DNA from: UBA6623 sp965226435
GTDB lineage: Bacteria; Acidobacteriota; Terriglobia; Bryobacterales; UBA6623
Length of the DNA: 64,000 nucleotides
Assembly (NCBI GenBank): GCA_965226435.1
Contig: CBDDCY010000006.1
Span: 252,183-316,182, forward strand
Direction: 5' to 3'
This document shows, in pieces, positions 37,895 through 45,888 of this stretch. Under the pieces are notes generated by a model. That model saw only the letters and a list, made by a program, of their open reading frames with translations, was not told the DNA's origin and made no database searches. How positions within the stretch are numbered: the first letter of the stretch is position 1; every line of letters begins with the position of its first letter. The position numbers were made by a program, and so were the translations under genes.

Positions 37895-38680
37895 ATGAGT
37901 GATCATGCGGCGCCGAAAATCTCGACGCCCGAGTATTACGACCGGCTCGAGGCGCTCGAAGACGCCCACCCCTGGACCGAAGCGATGCGGCAAACCGCCT
38001 TTGCCTTGCTGGAGCGGTTCGGGTCGGACGCGCCTTCCGCGCGTTTGCTTGACGCCGGCTGCGGCACCGGATTGTTCTTGAAGCAAGCCGAGAGCCGCCC
38101 GCCGGGTGGCATGGCGATGGGCTGTGATGCGTCCATGGATGGCCTGCGGCGCGCACGGCGTCGGGGTGCGGTTTGTCTAGCGGCGGCTACGGTGTGTGAG
38201 CTACCGTTTCGAGGTGAGTGTCTCGATACAGTGACGTGTTTCGATGTCTTGCAACATTTGCGCTCCACCCAGGCGCGAGCAACGATCGATGAGTTTCATC
38301 GTGTCTTGAAGAACGAAGGTGTATTGCTCATTCGCGCCGCGGCACGACGCGGATGGGGCCGAAAAAGTCACCAAGACACCGAGGACTACCAACAATGGGA
38401 GCCCGATAAGCTGCGACAACTGCTCGAAGCAGGCGGCTTTCACGTCGTCTTCGTCACCTTGACCAACTTCCTTCCGGCCGTTTGGGCCGATGGGCGCGGG
38501 TGGGCGTTGGAGGAGGCGCCGCGAGGCGACGAGGGACTGCGCCCGCGGCCCTTGTCGAGCGAAAGTTTCAAAGGCCGCCTGCTTAGGGCCTATTGGCACA
38601 TCGAGCGCCGCTGGATTCTCGAACACGGCTGTCGGCCCCCATTGGGTCACACGGTTTATTGCGTCTCCCGAAAGGGGTGA
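37895..38680 (+). CDS. class I SAM-dependent methyltransferase
   Basis: A 261-residue methyltransferase. Motif I, LLDAGCGTGLFLKQAE, binds SAM; GMAMGCDASMDGLRRAR supplies the acidic residue after strand 2, and DTVTCFDVLQHL is motif IV. The N-terminal sequence YYDRLEALEDAHPWTEAMRQ fits methyltransferases in polysaccharide clusters. It lies 57 bp after one glycosyltransferase and 28 bp before the next, in the same direction. It may methylate a sugar of the glycan made by its neighbours or a lipid intermediate; this is inferred from context. Confidence 0.87.
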   Translation: MSDHAAPKISTPEYYDRLEALEDAHPWTEAMRQTAFALLERFGSDAPSARLLDAGCGTGLFLKQAESRPPGGMAMGCDASMDGLRRARRRGAVCLAAATVCELPFRGECLDTVTCFDVLQHLRSTQARATIDEFHRVLKNEGVLLIRAAARRGWGRKSHQDTEDYQQWEPDKLRQLLEAGGFHVVFVTLTNFLPAVWADGRGWALEEAPRGDEGLRPRPLSSESFKGRLLRAYWHIERRWILEHGCRPPLGHTVYCVSRKG

Positions 38681-38707
38681 CCGGCGGCTAAGCGGGCGTA
38701 GAGAGCG

Positions 38708-39625
38708 ATGGGGCAAAGTCAACAAACTTCCGAAGCCCCCACCTTGTCGGTCGTCGTTGTGTCTTTCAATCAACCCCGGCTGCTCGAACGATGTTTGACC
38801 GCGCTCGAAGGCCAAGGCGCGGCCGAAATCATTGTCGTGGACGCGTCTGATGAGGACCCCGCCCCGGCCCTCACGCAACGCTTCGAAGCGGTGACGTTCG
38901 TCCACATCAACGAGCCGCGATCGATTCCTCAATTGCGTTGGGAGGGTGTCCGCCGAACCCGCGGCGATGTCATCGCGCAACTGGAATCCACCATGGAGCC
39001 CGCGGCAGGTTGGGGCGAGGCTTTGCGCGCCGCTCACCGGGACGGTCCGGCGGACGTGGTGGGTGGCCCGGTGGCGTTTCAGACCGGCCCCCAGACCTCG
39101 GCCTTTCAATGGGCTGATTTCTTACACGAATATGGACGCCACATGGCGCCCAAAAGCGATGGTTTCGCGAAAGAACTCAGCGGGGCCAATTGCTCCTACC
39201 GCCGCTCGGCGATCGAAGAGTGCCTCGATCTACTCGAGGATGGGGCCTGGGAAGGTCCGATCCATGACCGTCTGCGACAGCAAGGTGGAGAGCTTTGGCG
39301 CGCCTCGGGCGCGGTGGTTTTCTATCGCGGCGACGCGAGGTTTCGGACGCTCATTCGGCAACGTTTCCACTACGGGCGCTGGCATGCCGGGGAGCGACGA
39401 AAAGAAATGAGCCCTCCGGAGCGCATTCTGAGAGCCGCACTGTTCCCGCTCGTCCCTTTCGTCCTGCATTGGCGGCTTTGGAATTCACTGGATGGGAAAC
39501 CGGAAGCCCGCTTGCACAGCCTGCGCGGCGTGGCATGGCTGTGGTTTTCCTACTCGTTGTGGGCGACGGGAGAAGCCTGCGGCTACTTATTCGGAAGCGG
39601 GTCGAGTCGGGGACGGATTTTCTAA
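38708..39625 (+). CDS. family 2 glycosyltransferase
   Basis: A 305-residue GT-A-fold enzyme. It begins LSVVVVSFNQPRLLERCLTAL, has an acidic VVDASDEDP in the nucleotide-binding position and GANCSYRRSAIEE before the acceptor region. The usual DxD is replaced by ESTMEPAAGW (AQLESTMEP), an atypical metal site shared with the next gene (MEDHCLAA). A hydrophobic segment near the C-terminus suggests membrane contact. Its stop overlaps the following start by one base (TAATG). The two are evident paralogues and may add successive sugars. Confidence 0.85.
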   Translation: MGQSQQTSEAPTLSVVVVSFNQPRLLERCLTALEGQGAAEIIVVDASDEDPAPALTQRFEAVTFVHINEPRSIPQLRWEGVRRTRGDVIAQLESTMEPAAGWGEALRAAHRDGPADVVGGPVAFQTGPQTSAFQWADFLHEYGRHMAPKSDGFAKELSGANCSYRRSAIEECLDLLEDGAWEGPIHDRLRQQGGELWRASGAVVFYRGDARFRTLIRQRFHYGRWHAGERRKEMSPPERILRAALFPLVPFVLHWRLWNSLDGKPEARLHSLRGVAWLWFSYSLWATGEACGYLFGSGSSRGRIF

Positions 39626-40518
39626 TGCAGCCTAAGCTGACCGTTGTGGTCCCGTGGGTTAACCGAGGCCCATGGATCGACGAATGCCTGGCCCGGCTTG
39701 AGGCGCAGAGTTGCCGGGACAGGTTGGAAATCATCGTCTACACCCGTTTCTTGGCAGAGGAAACCGCGCCCCTCGCCGGCCGCTTCCCCGGCGTGCGCTT
39801 CGAAAGCGGCCTTGATGGGCTATCGATCCCGGCTCTGCGTTGGCGCGGGTTTTGCGAGGCAGCGGCCGAGAAGGTAGCCGTGATGGAAGACCACTGTTTG
39901 GCCGCGGCCGATTGGGCGACGCGAATAATGGATTGGCACGCGGCCGGGTATGACGTCGTTGCCGGCCCGATCGAAAATGCCTCGCGGAACACCGTCTTCG
40001 ATTGGGCGTTCTTCTTGCTGGAATATGCCGGTGTCATGCCTCCGGCGGAGTCGAGTGGGCCCAGCGCCATCGCGGGCGGCAATGTCAGCTATCGCAAATC
40101 GGTCTTGCCGATCGAAGATGAGCGCTTCGGTTCGTTATGGGAGGGTTTTCTGCTTGACCATCTCGATGAAAACGGAGCGAAGTTTCTCGTCGACTCGAAG
40201 ATTGCCGTCGAGCATCTGAATCCCTTCCGGTTTGGGGAGTTCGCCGCGCAGAAGTTTCTCTACGCACGCTCTTTCGCGGCTATGCGGGCTCAACGGTGGG
40301 GTGAAGGGAAGCGGTTGCTTTCTGCCGCGGCGGCCGGTTGCGCCCTGCCCCTCATGCTGCCGTTACGGTTGCTGCGCGCCGTCCGCCGAAAGCGCCGTCA
40401 CAGGGGCAAACTGTTGGTCGCCTTTCCGATGATTGTCATTCTCATCGCGTGCGGCATTGCCGGCGAACTCATCGGGTACGTCGCCGGCGATGGTGGAAGC
40501 TTGGCCCGAGTGCGGTAG
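39625..40518 (+). CDS. family 2 glycosyltransferase, membrane-associated
   Basis: I start this at ATG 39625, which shares one base with the previous stop. The frame extends upstream but overlaps the preceding gene. The 297-residue protein begins LTVVVPWVNRGPWIDECLARL. It has MEDHCLAAADW in the place of the DxD motif and IAGGNVSYRKSVLP before the acceptor site. Two hydrophobic helices lie near the C-terminus (PLMLPLRLLRAV and LLVAFPMIVILIACGIAGELIGYV). It resembles the upstream paralogue along its length. Translational coupling suggests the two act in one glycan pathway. Confidence 0.85.
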   Translation: MQPKLTVVVPWVNRGPWIDECLARLEAQSCRDRLEIIVYTRFLAEETAPLAGRFPGVRFESGLDGLSIPALRWRGFCEAAAEKVAVMEDHCLAAADWATRIMDWHAAGYDVVAGPIENASRNTVFDWAFFLLEYAGVMPPAESSGPSAIAGGNVSYRKSVLPIEDERFGSLWEGFLLDHLDENGAKFLVDSKIAVEHLNPFRFGEFAAQKFLYARSFAAMRAQRWGEGKRLLSAAAAGCALPLMLPLRLLRAVRRKRRHRGKLLVAFPMIVILIACGIAGELIGYVAGDGGSLARVR

Positions 40519-40617
40519 AGCGGGCGAGGCCGCCGAAAACCCGTCAGCGGCGCGTCTCGGCACGCTAGAATAAACGCTCGTTCGCAGTATTCGGAATCAA
40601 CAAAGGAAACCCCCTCA

Positions 40618-41214
40618 ATGAACCTTGCGCAAAAACTCGACGAATCGATCTCGCGATGGAATCTACTGGAAAGCGCCTTTTATCAAGCCTGGAGCGAAGG
40701 CTGCTTGCCTCGCGAATCCCTGGCGCGCTACGCCAACGAATACGGTGCCTTCATTTCCTTGATTCCCAAGGGATGGGCGATCCACGGTGACAGCGCGATT
40801 GCCGCCGAGGAGCGCGAGCACGTTGAGCTATGGCGAGGGTTCGCCGAGTCGCTGGGCGTCGACATCGGCCAAGCCGAAACTTCCGCCGTTCGTGAGCTGG
40901 TCGAGACAGCCGATTCGCTATTCTCGGACGCGACGACCTCGCTCGGCGCTCTTTACGCCTTCGAGGCGCAGCAGCCTCGCACGGCCGCCACCAAGTTGGC
41001 CGGGCTCCGCGAGCACTACGATCTTTCCGAAAAGGCGCACACCTACTTCGCCGTTCACGCCGACGACGAGGAAGAGCCGGCCCTGTTGCGTCGCCGCATG
41101 GAGGCGTTATCGCCTTCGGAAAAAGCGCGTGCCGCCGACGCCTGTGAAAAGATGTGCCGCGCCCTCCGCAAGGCATTGGACGCCCTCGCCCCCGCTAACT
41201 TAACCGTGCAATAG
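40618..41214 (+). CDS. haem-oxygenase-fold CADD/PqqC-like protein
   Basis: A 198-residue protein starting at ATG 40618 behind AAAGGAAA. It matches the pattern of CADD/PqqC/TenA-like iron proteins of helical haem-oxygenase fold: LLESAFYQAWSEGCLPRESLARYANEY near the start, EREHVELW (His68), FEAQQP (Glu116), TKLAGLREHYDL (Lys126, His133) and YFAVHADDEEEP (His147). In chlamydial CADD, Tyr and Lys residues in similar places are consumed in making p-aminobenzoate. Here Tyr22 and Lys126 could correspond, but that is inference. The usual final His of the metal set appears replaced by an acidic residue. It follows the glycosyltransferases without being clearly part of them. Confidence 0.75.
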   Translation: MNLAQKLDESISRWNLLESAFYQAWSEGCLPRESLARYANEYGAFISLIPKGWAIHGDSAIAAEEREHVELWRGFAESLGVDIGQAETSAVRELVETADSLFSDATTSLGALYAFEAQQPRTAATKLAGLREHYDLSEKAHTYFAVHADDEEEPALLRRRMEALSPSEKARAADACEKMCRALRKALDALAPANLTVQ

Positions 41215-41417
41215 CGGACTCGCCGGAACAGGGGTAACACTATCGTTGAGGGGAAGGAGCAGGCAGCGGCGTCTCTCAGAGCTGCCTCTGCCCGCTTCCC
41301 GCGCTGCTTGGCGTGCCTTCCTGTTGAAGGGCGATGATAATGTCCCCTTGAGAGGGCGATAGAAATGTCCCCTAATCTAAGGCTCCGAAGGAGGAGCCTA
41401 GATTGGAGAGGACATGG

Positions 41418-42194
41418 ATGAACGACAAGGAATTGAGACGGGGCGAGGTACTGGGCCGGGTGAAGCGAGGCGAGTTGAAGCTGAGCGAGGCGGCGCGGAC
41501 ACTCGATATCAGTTATCGCCAGACCAAGCGGATCTGGAGGCGCTACAGCGCGGGAGGGACAAAAGCATTGAAGCACGGCAACGTGGGCCGGGTATCGAAC
41601 CGCGCCAAGCCGGCGGAAGTTCGCAAGCGAGTGCTGCAACTGGTGCGCGAACACTACTCCGGCGAGCCGCACGAGCGCTTCGGGCCGACGCTGGCGGCCG
41701 AGCATTTGTGGACAGACCACGATCTGAAACTATCGGTGCGAACACTGCGGCTCTGGATGCTCGCCGAGGGCCTGTGGAGCCGCCGCCGCAAGCGCCGGCC
41801 GCATCGCTCGCGGCGGCGGCGTAAAGCGCACTTGGGCGAGCTGATCCAGGTCGACGGTTCGCACCACGAGTGGCTCGAAGCGCGCGGGCGGAAAGGTTGC
41901 CTGATGAACTTCGTCGACGATGCGACCGGTCTGGCGCTGTGCCGTTTCTCGAGCGAGGAAACGACTTGGGCGGCGGCCGATCTGCTCGAAGCCTGGGTGC
42001 GTCAATACGGCGTTCCGAAGGCGTTGTATTGCGACTGGAAGAACGTCTACAAGCGCCGGCCAACGTCGCGTGAAGCGCTGGAAGGCATCGAGCCCGAGAC
42101 GCAGTTCGGACGCATGTGCGCCAAGCTCGGCATTGGTATCATCGCCGCTTCGTCACCGCAAGCGAAGGGCCGCGTGGATGTCAAGAGGCGATAG
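41418..42194 (+). pseudogene. integrase-type (ISNCY-like) transposase, C-terminally truncated
   Basis: It starts at ATG 41418 behind GGAGAGGAC, with a 12-bp hairpin just upstream (about 41373-41405). The N-terminus is a helix-turn-helix (LSEAARTLDISYRQTKRIWRRY), followed by a DDE/rve integrase core. The first Asp is in LIQVDGSHHEW and the second in ALYCDWKNVYKRR. The segment IAASSPQAKGRVDVKRR stops where relatives normally continue with the catalytic Glu. The protein is therefore 258 residues instead of over 400 and should be inactive. The end runs directly into the iteron palindrome, whose first bases supply the stop codon. Confidence 0.78.
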
Positions 42195-42310
42195 AAATGT
42201 CCCCTTGGTTAGCCCGGTAGAAATGTCCCCTTTTACTTAAAAGGGGACATTTCTACCGGGCTAACCAAGGGGACATTTCTATCGCCCTACCGAGGGGGAC
42301 ATTTCTATCG
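42187..42310. repeat. 100-bp palindrome of GATAGAAATGTCCCC iterons, plus one extra unit
   Basis: Two 49-bp arms (42187-42235 and 42238-42286) are exact inverse copies around a CT centre, each containing two GTAGAAATGTCCCC-like units. A third unit follows in the right arm (to about 42310), then CTCTTGACAG, which mirrors GTCAAGAG just left of the palindrome. The DNA could form a very stable cruciform or RNA hairpin. It lies about 100 bp before the cobalamin riboswitch. Confidence 0.85.
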
Positions 42311-42412
42311 CCTCTTGACAGCTTGGCGTGCCTTGGTTGACTCTCCGCGTTGGCCGGGCTATGCTCGAAGCTGTGTGGGCGGTGGCTTTGGCTGCCGTCG
42401 ACGCGGCCTTGC

Positions 42413-42592
42413 TGTAGGTGCCCACATGGGCATAACAGGGAAGTCCGGTGCAAATCCGGCGCGGTCCCGCCACTGTGAACGGCGAGCCGTTCCCCAACAT
42501 TGAGTCACTCGGCATTTGGCCGGGGAAGGCTGGGGAACAGCGAGGGCGGCATTTCGATGTCGCTGAAAGCCGTAAGCCAGGAGACCTACCTA
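42413..42592 (+). promoter_or_regulatory. cobalamin (B12) riboswitch
   Basis: The conserved core is visible in order: GGTGCCC, GGGAAGTCCGGTGCAAATCC, CCGCCACTGTGA, the GAGTCACTCGG and GGGGAAGGCTGGGGAA pair, and the B12 box AAGCCAGGAGACCTACC (from 42574). It stands on the plus strand upstream of a TonB receptor gene and is followed by a terminator hairpin at 42661. Binding of adenosylcobalamin should favour termination, so the receptor is made when B12 is scarce. Confidence 0.95.
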
Positions 42593-42660
42593 AAGCAGAT
42601 AGTCGGCACGTTTTCCGCGGGCAACGGATGTGCGCCCTTGCAGCCTGTTCGGCTGTGATC

Positions 42661-42694
42661 GCCCTTGTTCCCCGGCGGGAGCGAGGGCTTTTTT
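42661..42694 (+). terminator. intrinsic terminator, probable riboswitch expression platform
   Basis: A 12-bp stem, GCCCTTGTTCCC pairing with GGGAGCGAGGGC (two G-T pairs), closes a CGGC loop and is followed by TTTTTT. It lies 70 bp after the B12 box and 340 bp before the receptor start codon, as expected for control by premature termination. The leader between 42695 and 43034 shows no gene. Confidence 0.85.
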
Positions 42695-43034
42695 GCGCGG
42701 CGACCCGTAGCGTAGTCCGACGACGCGAAAAAAGGGTACAGCCACCGATTTTCGTGATGCACCGGCGGTCGAAACAGGCGACTCGCCGGGAGAAAATCGG
42801 CCGGCAGTCCCCCATTTTCGCTTGAGGACTCTTGCCGCGGCCCACCGGGCGCCGCCCCTCGACTTCTCGCCCTCAAGTCCCACAAGGGCTCATCCGTTTT
42901 GATGCGCGTCTTTGGATCCGCGCGGCGGCCTATCGGCCGTTGGGTCTGGAGCGGCATACCGGAGAAGCGACTCTTCGCGAGTCAAGCGTGCCTTCCATTT
43001 TTGGTTTAGCCAACGAGGAAAGGTAACTACCACC

Positions 43035-45473
43035 ATGAAATCGCTGCTTCCCTATTGCACAATTCTCTTTTTCGTATGCCTGTTGGGCTGGGGGCAACCC
43101 GCCCGGGGGGAATCCCCCGGCGCGCTGCATGGCCGAATCAGCGCCCCCCAAGGCGAGCCCGCGGCCGGCGTCTCGGTCACGCTGAGGCCGCGCAACGGCT
43201 TTCACTCACTTTCAAGCCGCGCCGACGCCGAGGGCGTCTATCGCTTCGACAACGTCGCGCCCGGCGAATATTTGCTGGAGGCCGCGGACGCCTCGTCCAC
43301 TTTTGGAGCATCGGAATTGCTCACGATTCCGGCCGGTGAGGACATGAATCGAGACATCCGACTCAAGGTTCGCGGTACGCCGACGGAGGTGCAAGTCACG
43401 GCTTCGGGCACTCCGCGCGCGTTGCAAGAGGTCGCCAAGGCGGCCGACACGATTGATGGCGGCGAGATCAGCCGCCGGGCGGAATACGCCGTGGCGGAAG
43501 CCGTACGTAATGTTCCCGGCGTGCGGGTGAAACAGAGCGGCGGGCCCGGCGCGTTGACTTCGATTCAGACACGCGGCTTGCGCAACCAAGACACCGCCCT
43601 GCTGATCGACGGGCTGCGTTTCCGCGATGCCGCCGGAATCCAAGGCGACGCTACGTCTCTCTACGAGCATCTGCTGGTCGTCGATACCGAGCGTGTTGAA
43701 TTTCTGCGGGGCTCGGGATCTTCGATCTACGGCTCGCACGCGATGGGCGGAGTGATCAATGTCGCCTCGCGCACCGGGGGCGGCCCCACGCACGGCGAAA
43801 TTTCGGCTGAGGGCGGGGGGCTTGGATTCTCGCGCGGACTGGCAAGAATCGGCGGCGGACTGGGCGGCGTCGACCGCCTTGTCTACAGCGCCGGCATTTC
43901 GCACGTCAACGTCACCGAAGGCGTGGACGGCTTTGACCCTTATCGCAACACCAGCGGCCAGGGTTCGGTTCGCTATCACTTTCGGCCGTCGATCTCTCTA
44001 AGCGGGCGGGTGTGGGCATCCGATGCGTTTGCCGCGCTGAACGAATCGCCGACGTTTGATGCGTCGGTCTTGGCGAATCATCCGGCGAGTGGGCCGGTGC
44101 GGGCAACGGGCCTGGCCGCGAATCAACTGGATAGATTCGCGCTCGAACAGCCTTTCCAAGCCGGAGGCGCCACTTTCGTGCAGGGGTTTAACGACCCTGA
44201 CAACCACCGCGTTTCGTCGTTCTTCACGGGGGCGTTAGTGTTGCAGCACGAGCTCAGCGCGCACAGCTCCTATCGCCTCAGCTATCACCGGGTGGATACC
44301 GATCGCTCGTTTCGTGACGGGCCGGCGGGCCGCAGTTTCTTCGACCCGACTTTCAGCAGTGACGGACGTTTCGAAGGCCGCATTGAGACAGTCACGGCCC
44401 GGAGCGACCTGAACCTGGGGTCGAATCTGATCAGCTTCGGATATGAATATGAGCGCGAAGAGTATTTCAACTTCAATACCGACGAGAACCCGGACCCGGC
44501 GTTACGGGACGAGTCGAGCGGGCTGACCGAGCAGAGCAGCCATTCGATTTTCGCCCAAGATCAAATCCGCCTCGTCGACGGTCGCTTGCAAGTCGGACTC
44601 TCGGGACGCCTGCAGAATTTTTCGCTCGGCCCGCCCGTCTTCACGGGTGACGCCAACCCATATGTCGGTGCGAACTCGCTGTCGCCACGCACCGCCTACA
44701 CAGCCGACGGCGCGATTGCGTACTTTTTCCGATCGAGCAACACGAAGGTTCGGGCGCACGTCGGGAACTCCTATCGTTCGCCGTCGTCGTTCGAGCGTTT
44801 CGGGGCGTCGTTTTTCGGAGGGTTCGCCAGCTTTTGGGGCGACCCGAGGCTGGCGCCGGAGCGATCGATCGCTGTCGATGGCGGCATTGATCAGTGGCTG
44901 TTTGGCTCGAAGGTTCGTTTGAGTGGAACCTACTTCTACACGGCGCTGCAAGAAGTCGTCGTCTTCGATTTCGGGATAATCGACCCGACGGTCGATCCCT
45001 TCGGACGTTTTGGCGGCTACCGCAATACCGGTGGTGGATTGGCGCGGGGCGCTGAGTTCAGTGTCTCGGCGGCGCCGAGCTCGTCGCTGAGCTTGACCGC
45101 TTCCTATACGTATACCGATTCCATCTCGCGCTCACCGACCGTGGCGGGGGAGAATTTCTTCAAGACGCTTGGGCTCTCTGATCACACGTTCACGTTGACG
45201 GCGACGCAGCGATTCGGACGCCGCTTCGACGTCACCTTCGATCTGTTTGCCGCGAGCGATTATCCGCTGACGTTGTTTGGGGCGAATCGGCGACTGATAT
45301 TCGACGGTCCGGTGAAGGCGGACTTAGTGGCGACGTACTCAATCCCTGTTGGGGAAGGTAAGGAACTGCGTCTGTTCGGGAAGAGCGAAAATCTCTTCGA
45401 CCGGCGCTATTTCGAGAACGGCTTTGAAGCGCCGGGGGCTTGGGCGATCGGGGGATTGAAGTTCAATTTTTAG
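43035..45473 (+). CDS. TonB-dependent receptor, BtuB-like, with carboxypeptidase-regulatory-like domain
   Basis: The start is ATG 43035, which yields a good signal peptide (MKSLLPYCTILFFVCLLGWG) and lies after AGGAAAGG; the frame is open further upstream without need. The mature 812-residue precursor has an N-terminal Ig-like regulatory domain (GRISAPQGEPAAGVSVTLRP, about 30-110). A plug follows (AVAEAVRNVPGVRVKQSGGP, RGSGSSIYGSHAMGGVINV), then a 22-strand outer-membrane barrel ending GGLKFNF with a terminal Phe. The cobalamin riboswitch upstream makes B12 or a related corrinoid the likely substrate. Energy would come from TonB-ExbBD, not encoded here. Confidence 0.92.
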   Translation: MKSLLPYCTILFFVCLLGWGQPARGESPGALHGRISAPQGEPAAGVSVTLRPRNGFHSLSSRADAEGVYRFDNVAPGEYLLEAADASSTFGASELLTIPAGEDMNRDIRLKVRGTPTEVQVTASGTPRALQEVAKAADTIDGGEISRRAEYAVAEAVRNVPGVRVKQSGGPGALTSIQTRGLRNQDTALLIDGLRFRDAAGIQGDATSLYEHLLVVDTERVEFLRGSGSSIYGSHAMGGVINVASRTGGGPTHGEISAEGGGLGFSRGLARIGGGLGGVDRLVYSAGISHVNVTEGVDGFDPYRNTSGQGSVRYHFRPSISLSGRVWASDAFAALNESPTFDASVLANHPASGPVRATGLAANQLDRFALEQPFQAGGATFVQGFNDPDNHRVSSFFTGALVLQHELSAHSSYRLSYHRVDTDRSFRDGPAGRSFFDPTFSSDGRFEGRIETVTARSDLNLGSNLISFGYEYEREEYFNFNTDENPDPALRDESSGLTEQSSHSIFAQDQIRLVDGRLQVGLSGRLQNFSLGPPVFTGDANPYVGANSLSPRTAYTADGAIAYFFRSSNTKVRAHVGNSYRSPSSFERFGASFFGGFASFWGDPRLAPERSIAVDGGIDQWLFGSKVRLSGTYFYTALQEVVVFDFGIIDPTVDPFGRFGGYRNTGGGLARGAEFSVSAAPSSSLSLTASYTYTDSISRSPTVAGENFFKTLGLSDHTFTLTATQRFGRRFDVTFDLFAASDYPLTLFGANRRLIFDGPVKADLVATYSIPVGEGKELRLFGKSENLFDRRYFENGFEAPGAWAIGGLKFNF

Positions 45474-45572
45474 GGCGGCGACCGCTGTTGTTGGCCAGTG
45501 GGGCCAGCGGCCGCGGCGGGTCGTTGAAGCGAGACAACCGGGCGAACGGCTCGCGGGGGGACCGCGAGGGGG

Positions 45573-45673
45573 CTGTGAAAAAATGGGGGACAGTCCACTT
45601 CGCGCCAGACGCACTTATTGATTCAATGGAACTGATTCGGTCGGCGCTCGGTACAGTCCCCAATTTTTCACAG
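45573..45673. repeat. 101-bp palindromic MITE/REP-like element, copy 2
   Basis: Same length and same ends (CTGTGAAAAAATGGGGGACA to CCCCAATTTTTCACAG) as 14706-14806; the middle 35 bases differ. It lies between two convergent TonB receptor genes. Its long inverted ends could also act as a two-way terminator. Confidence 0.82.
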
Positions 45674-45888
45674 CCCGAGGCGGCACGGCTCGGGAGGTTC
45701 AATATCGAATCTGATTTGAAGTTTCAGGTCAGAGGGGCCACCGGCCACGCCGGATCGCTCAGGGGAGAAACTTGGTCGAAGGGTTCGCCGGGACCGCGCC
45801 GCACGGCGGCGCGGCTCGGGTGGGTGAACGTCCGATCTATTGGTAGCGGTTGTGAATCTCCGGGTAGCGCGAAATTTGAAGTTTCGAG
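45674..45888. other. intergenic region with an imperfect direct repeat
   Basis: Between the palindromic element and the end of the second receptor gene, two diverged blocks each begin GGCGGC-CGGCTCGGG (about 45679 and 45804) and end near TTTGAAGTTTC-GTCAGA. No gene is visible; this may be a degraded duplicate of intergenic sequence. Confidence 0.5.

Larger units (their letters stand above)
41306..42334 (+). mobile_element. truncated insertion element with iteron-like ends
   Basis: The region is bracketed by a 14-bp direct repeat, GCTTGGCGTGCCTT (41306-41319 and 42321-42334). Inside it, units of the form GGCGATAGAAATGTCCCC occur at both sides of a transposase gene: two copies at the left (from about 41330) and five at the right in both orientations. 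The transposase lacks its C-terminus. A duplicated, rearranged terminal sequence replaces the end of the gene. The direct repeat may be a target duplication or recombination scar. Confidence 0.6.
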
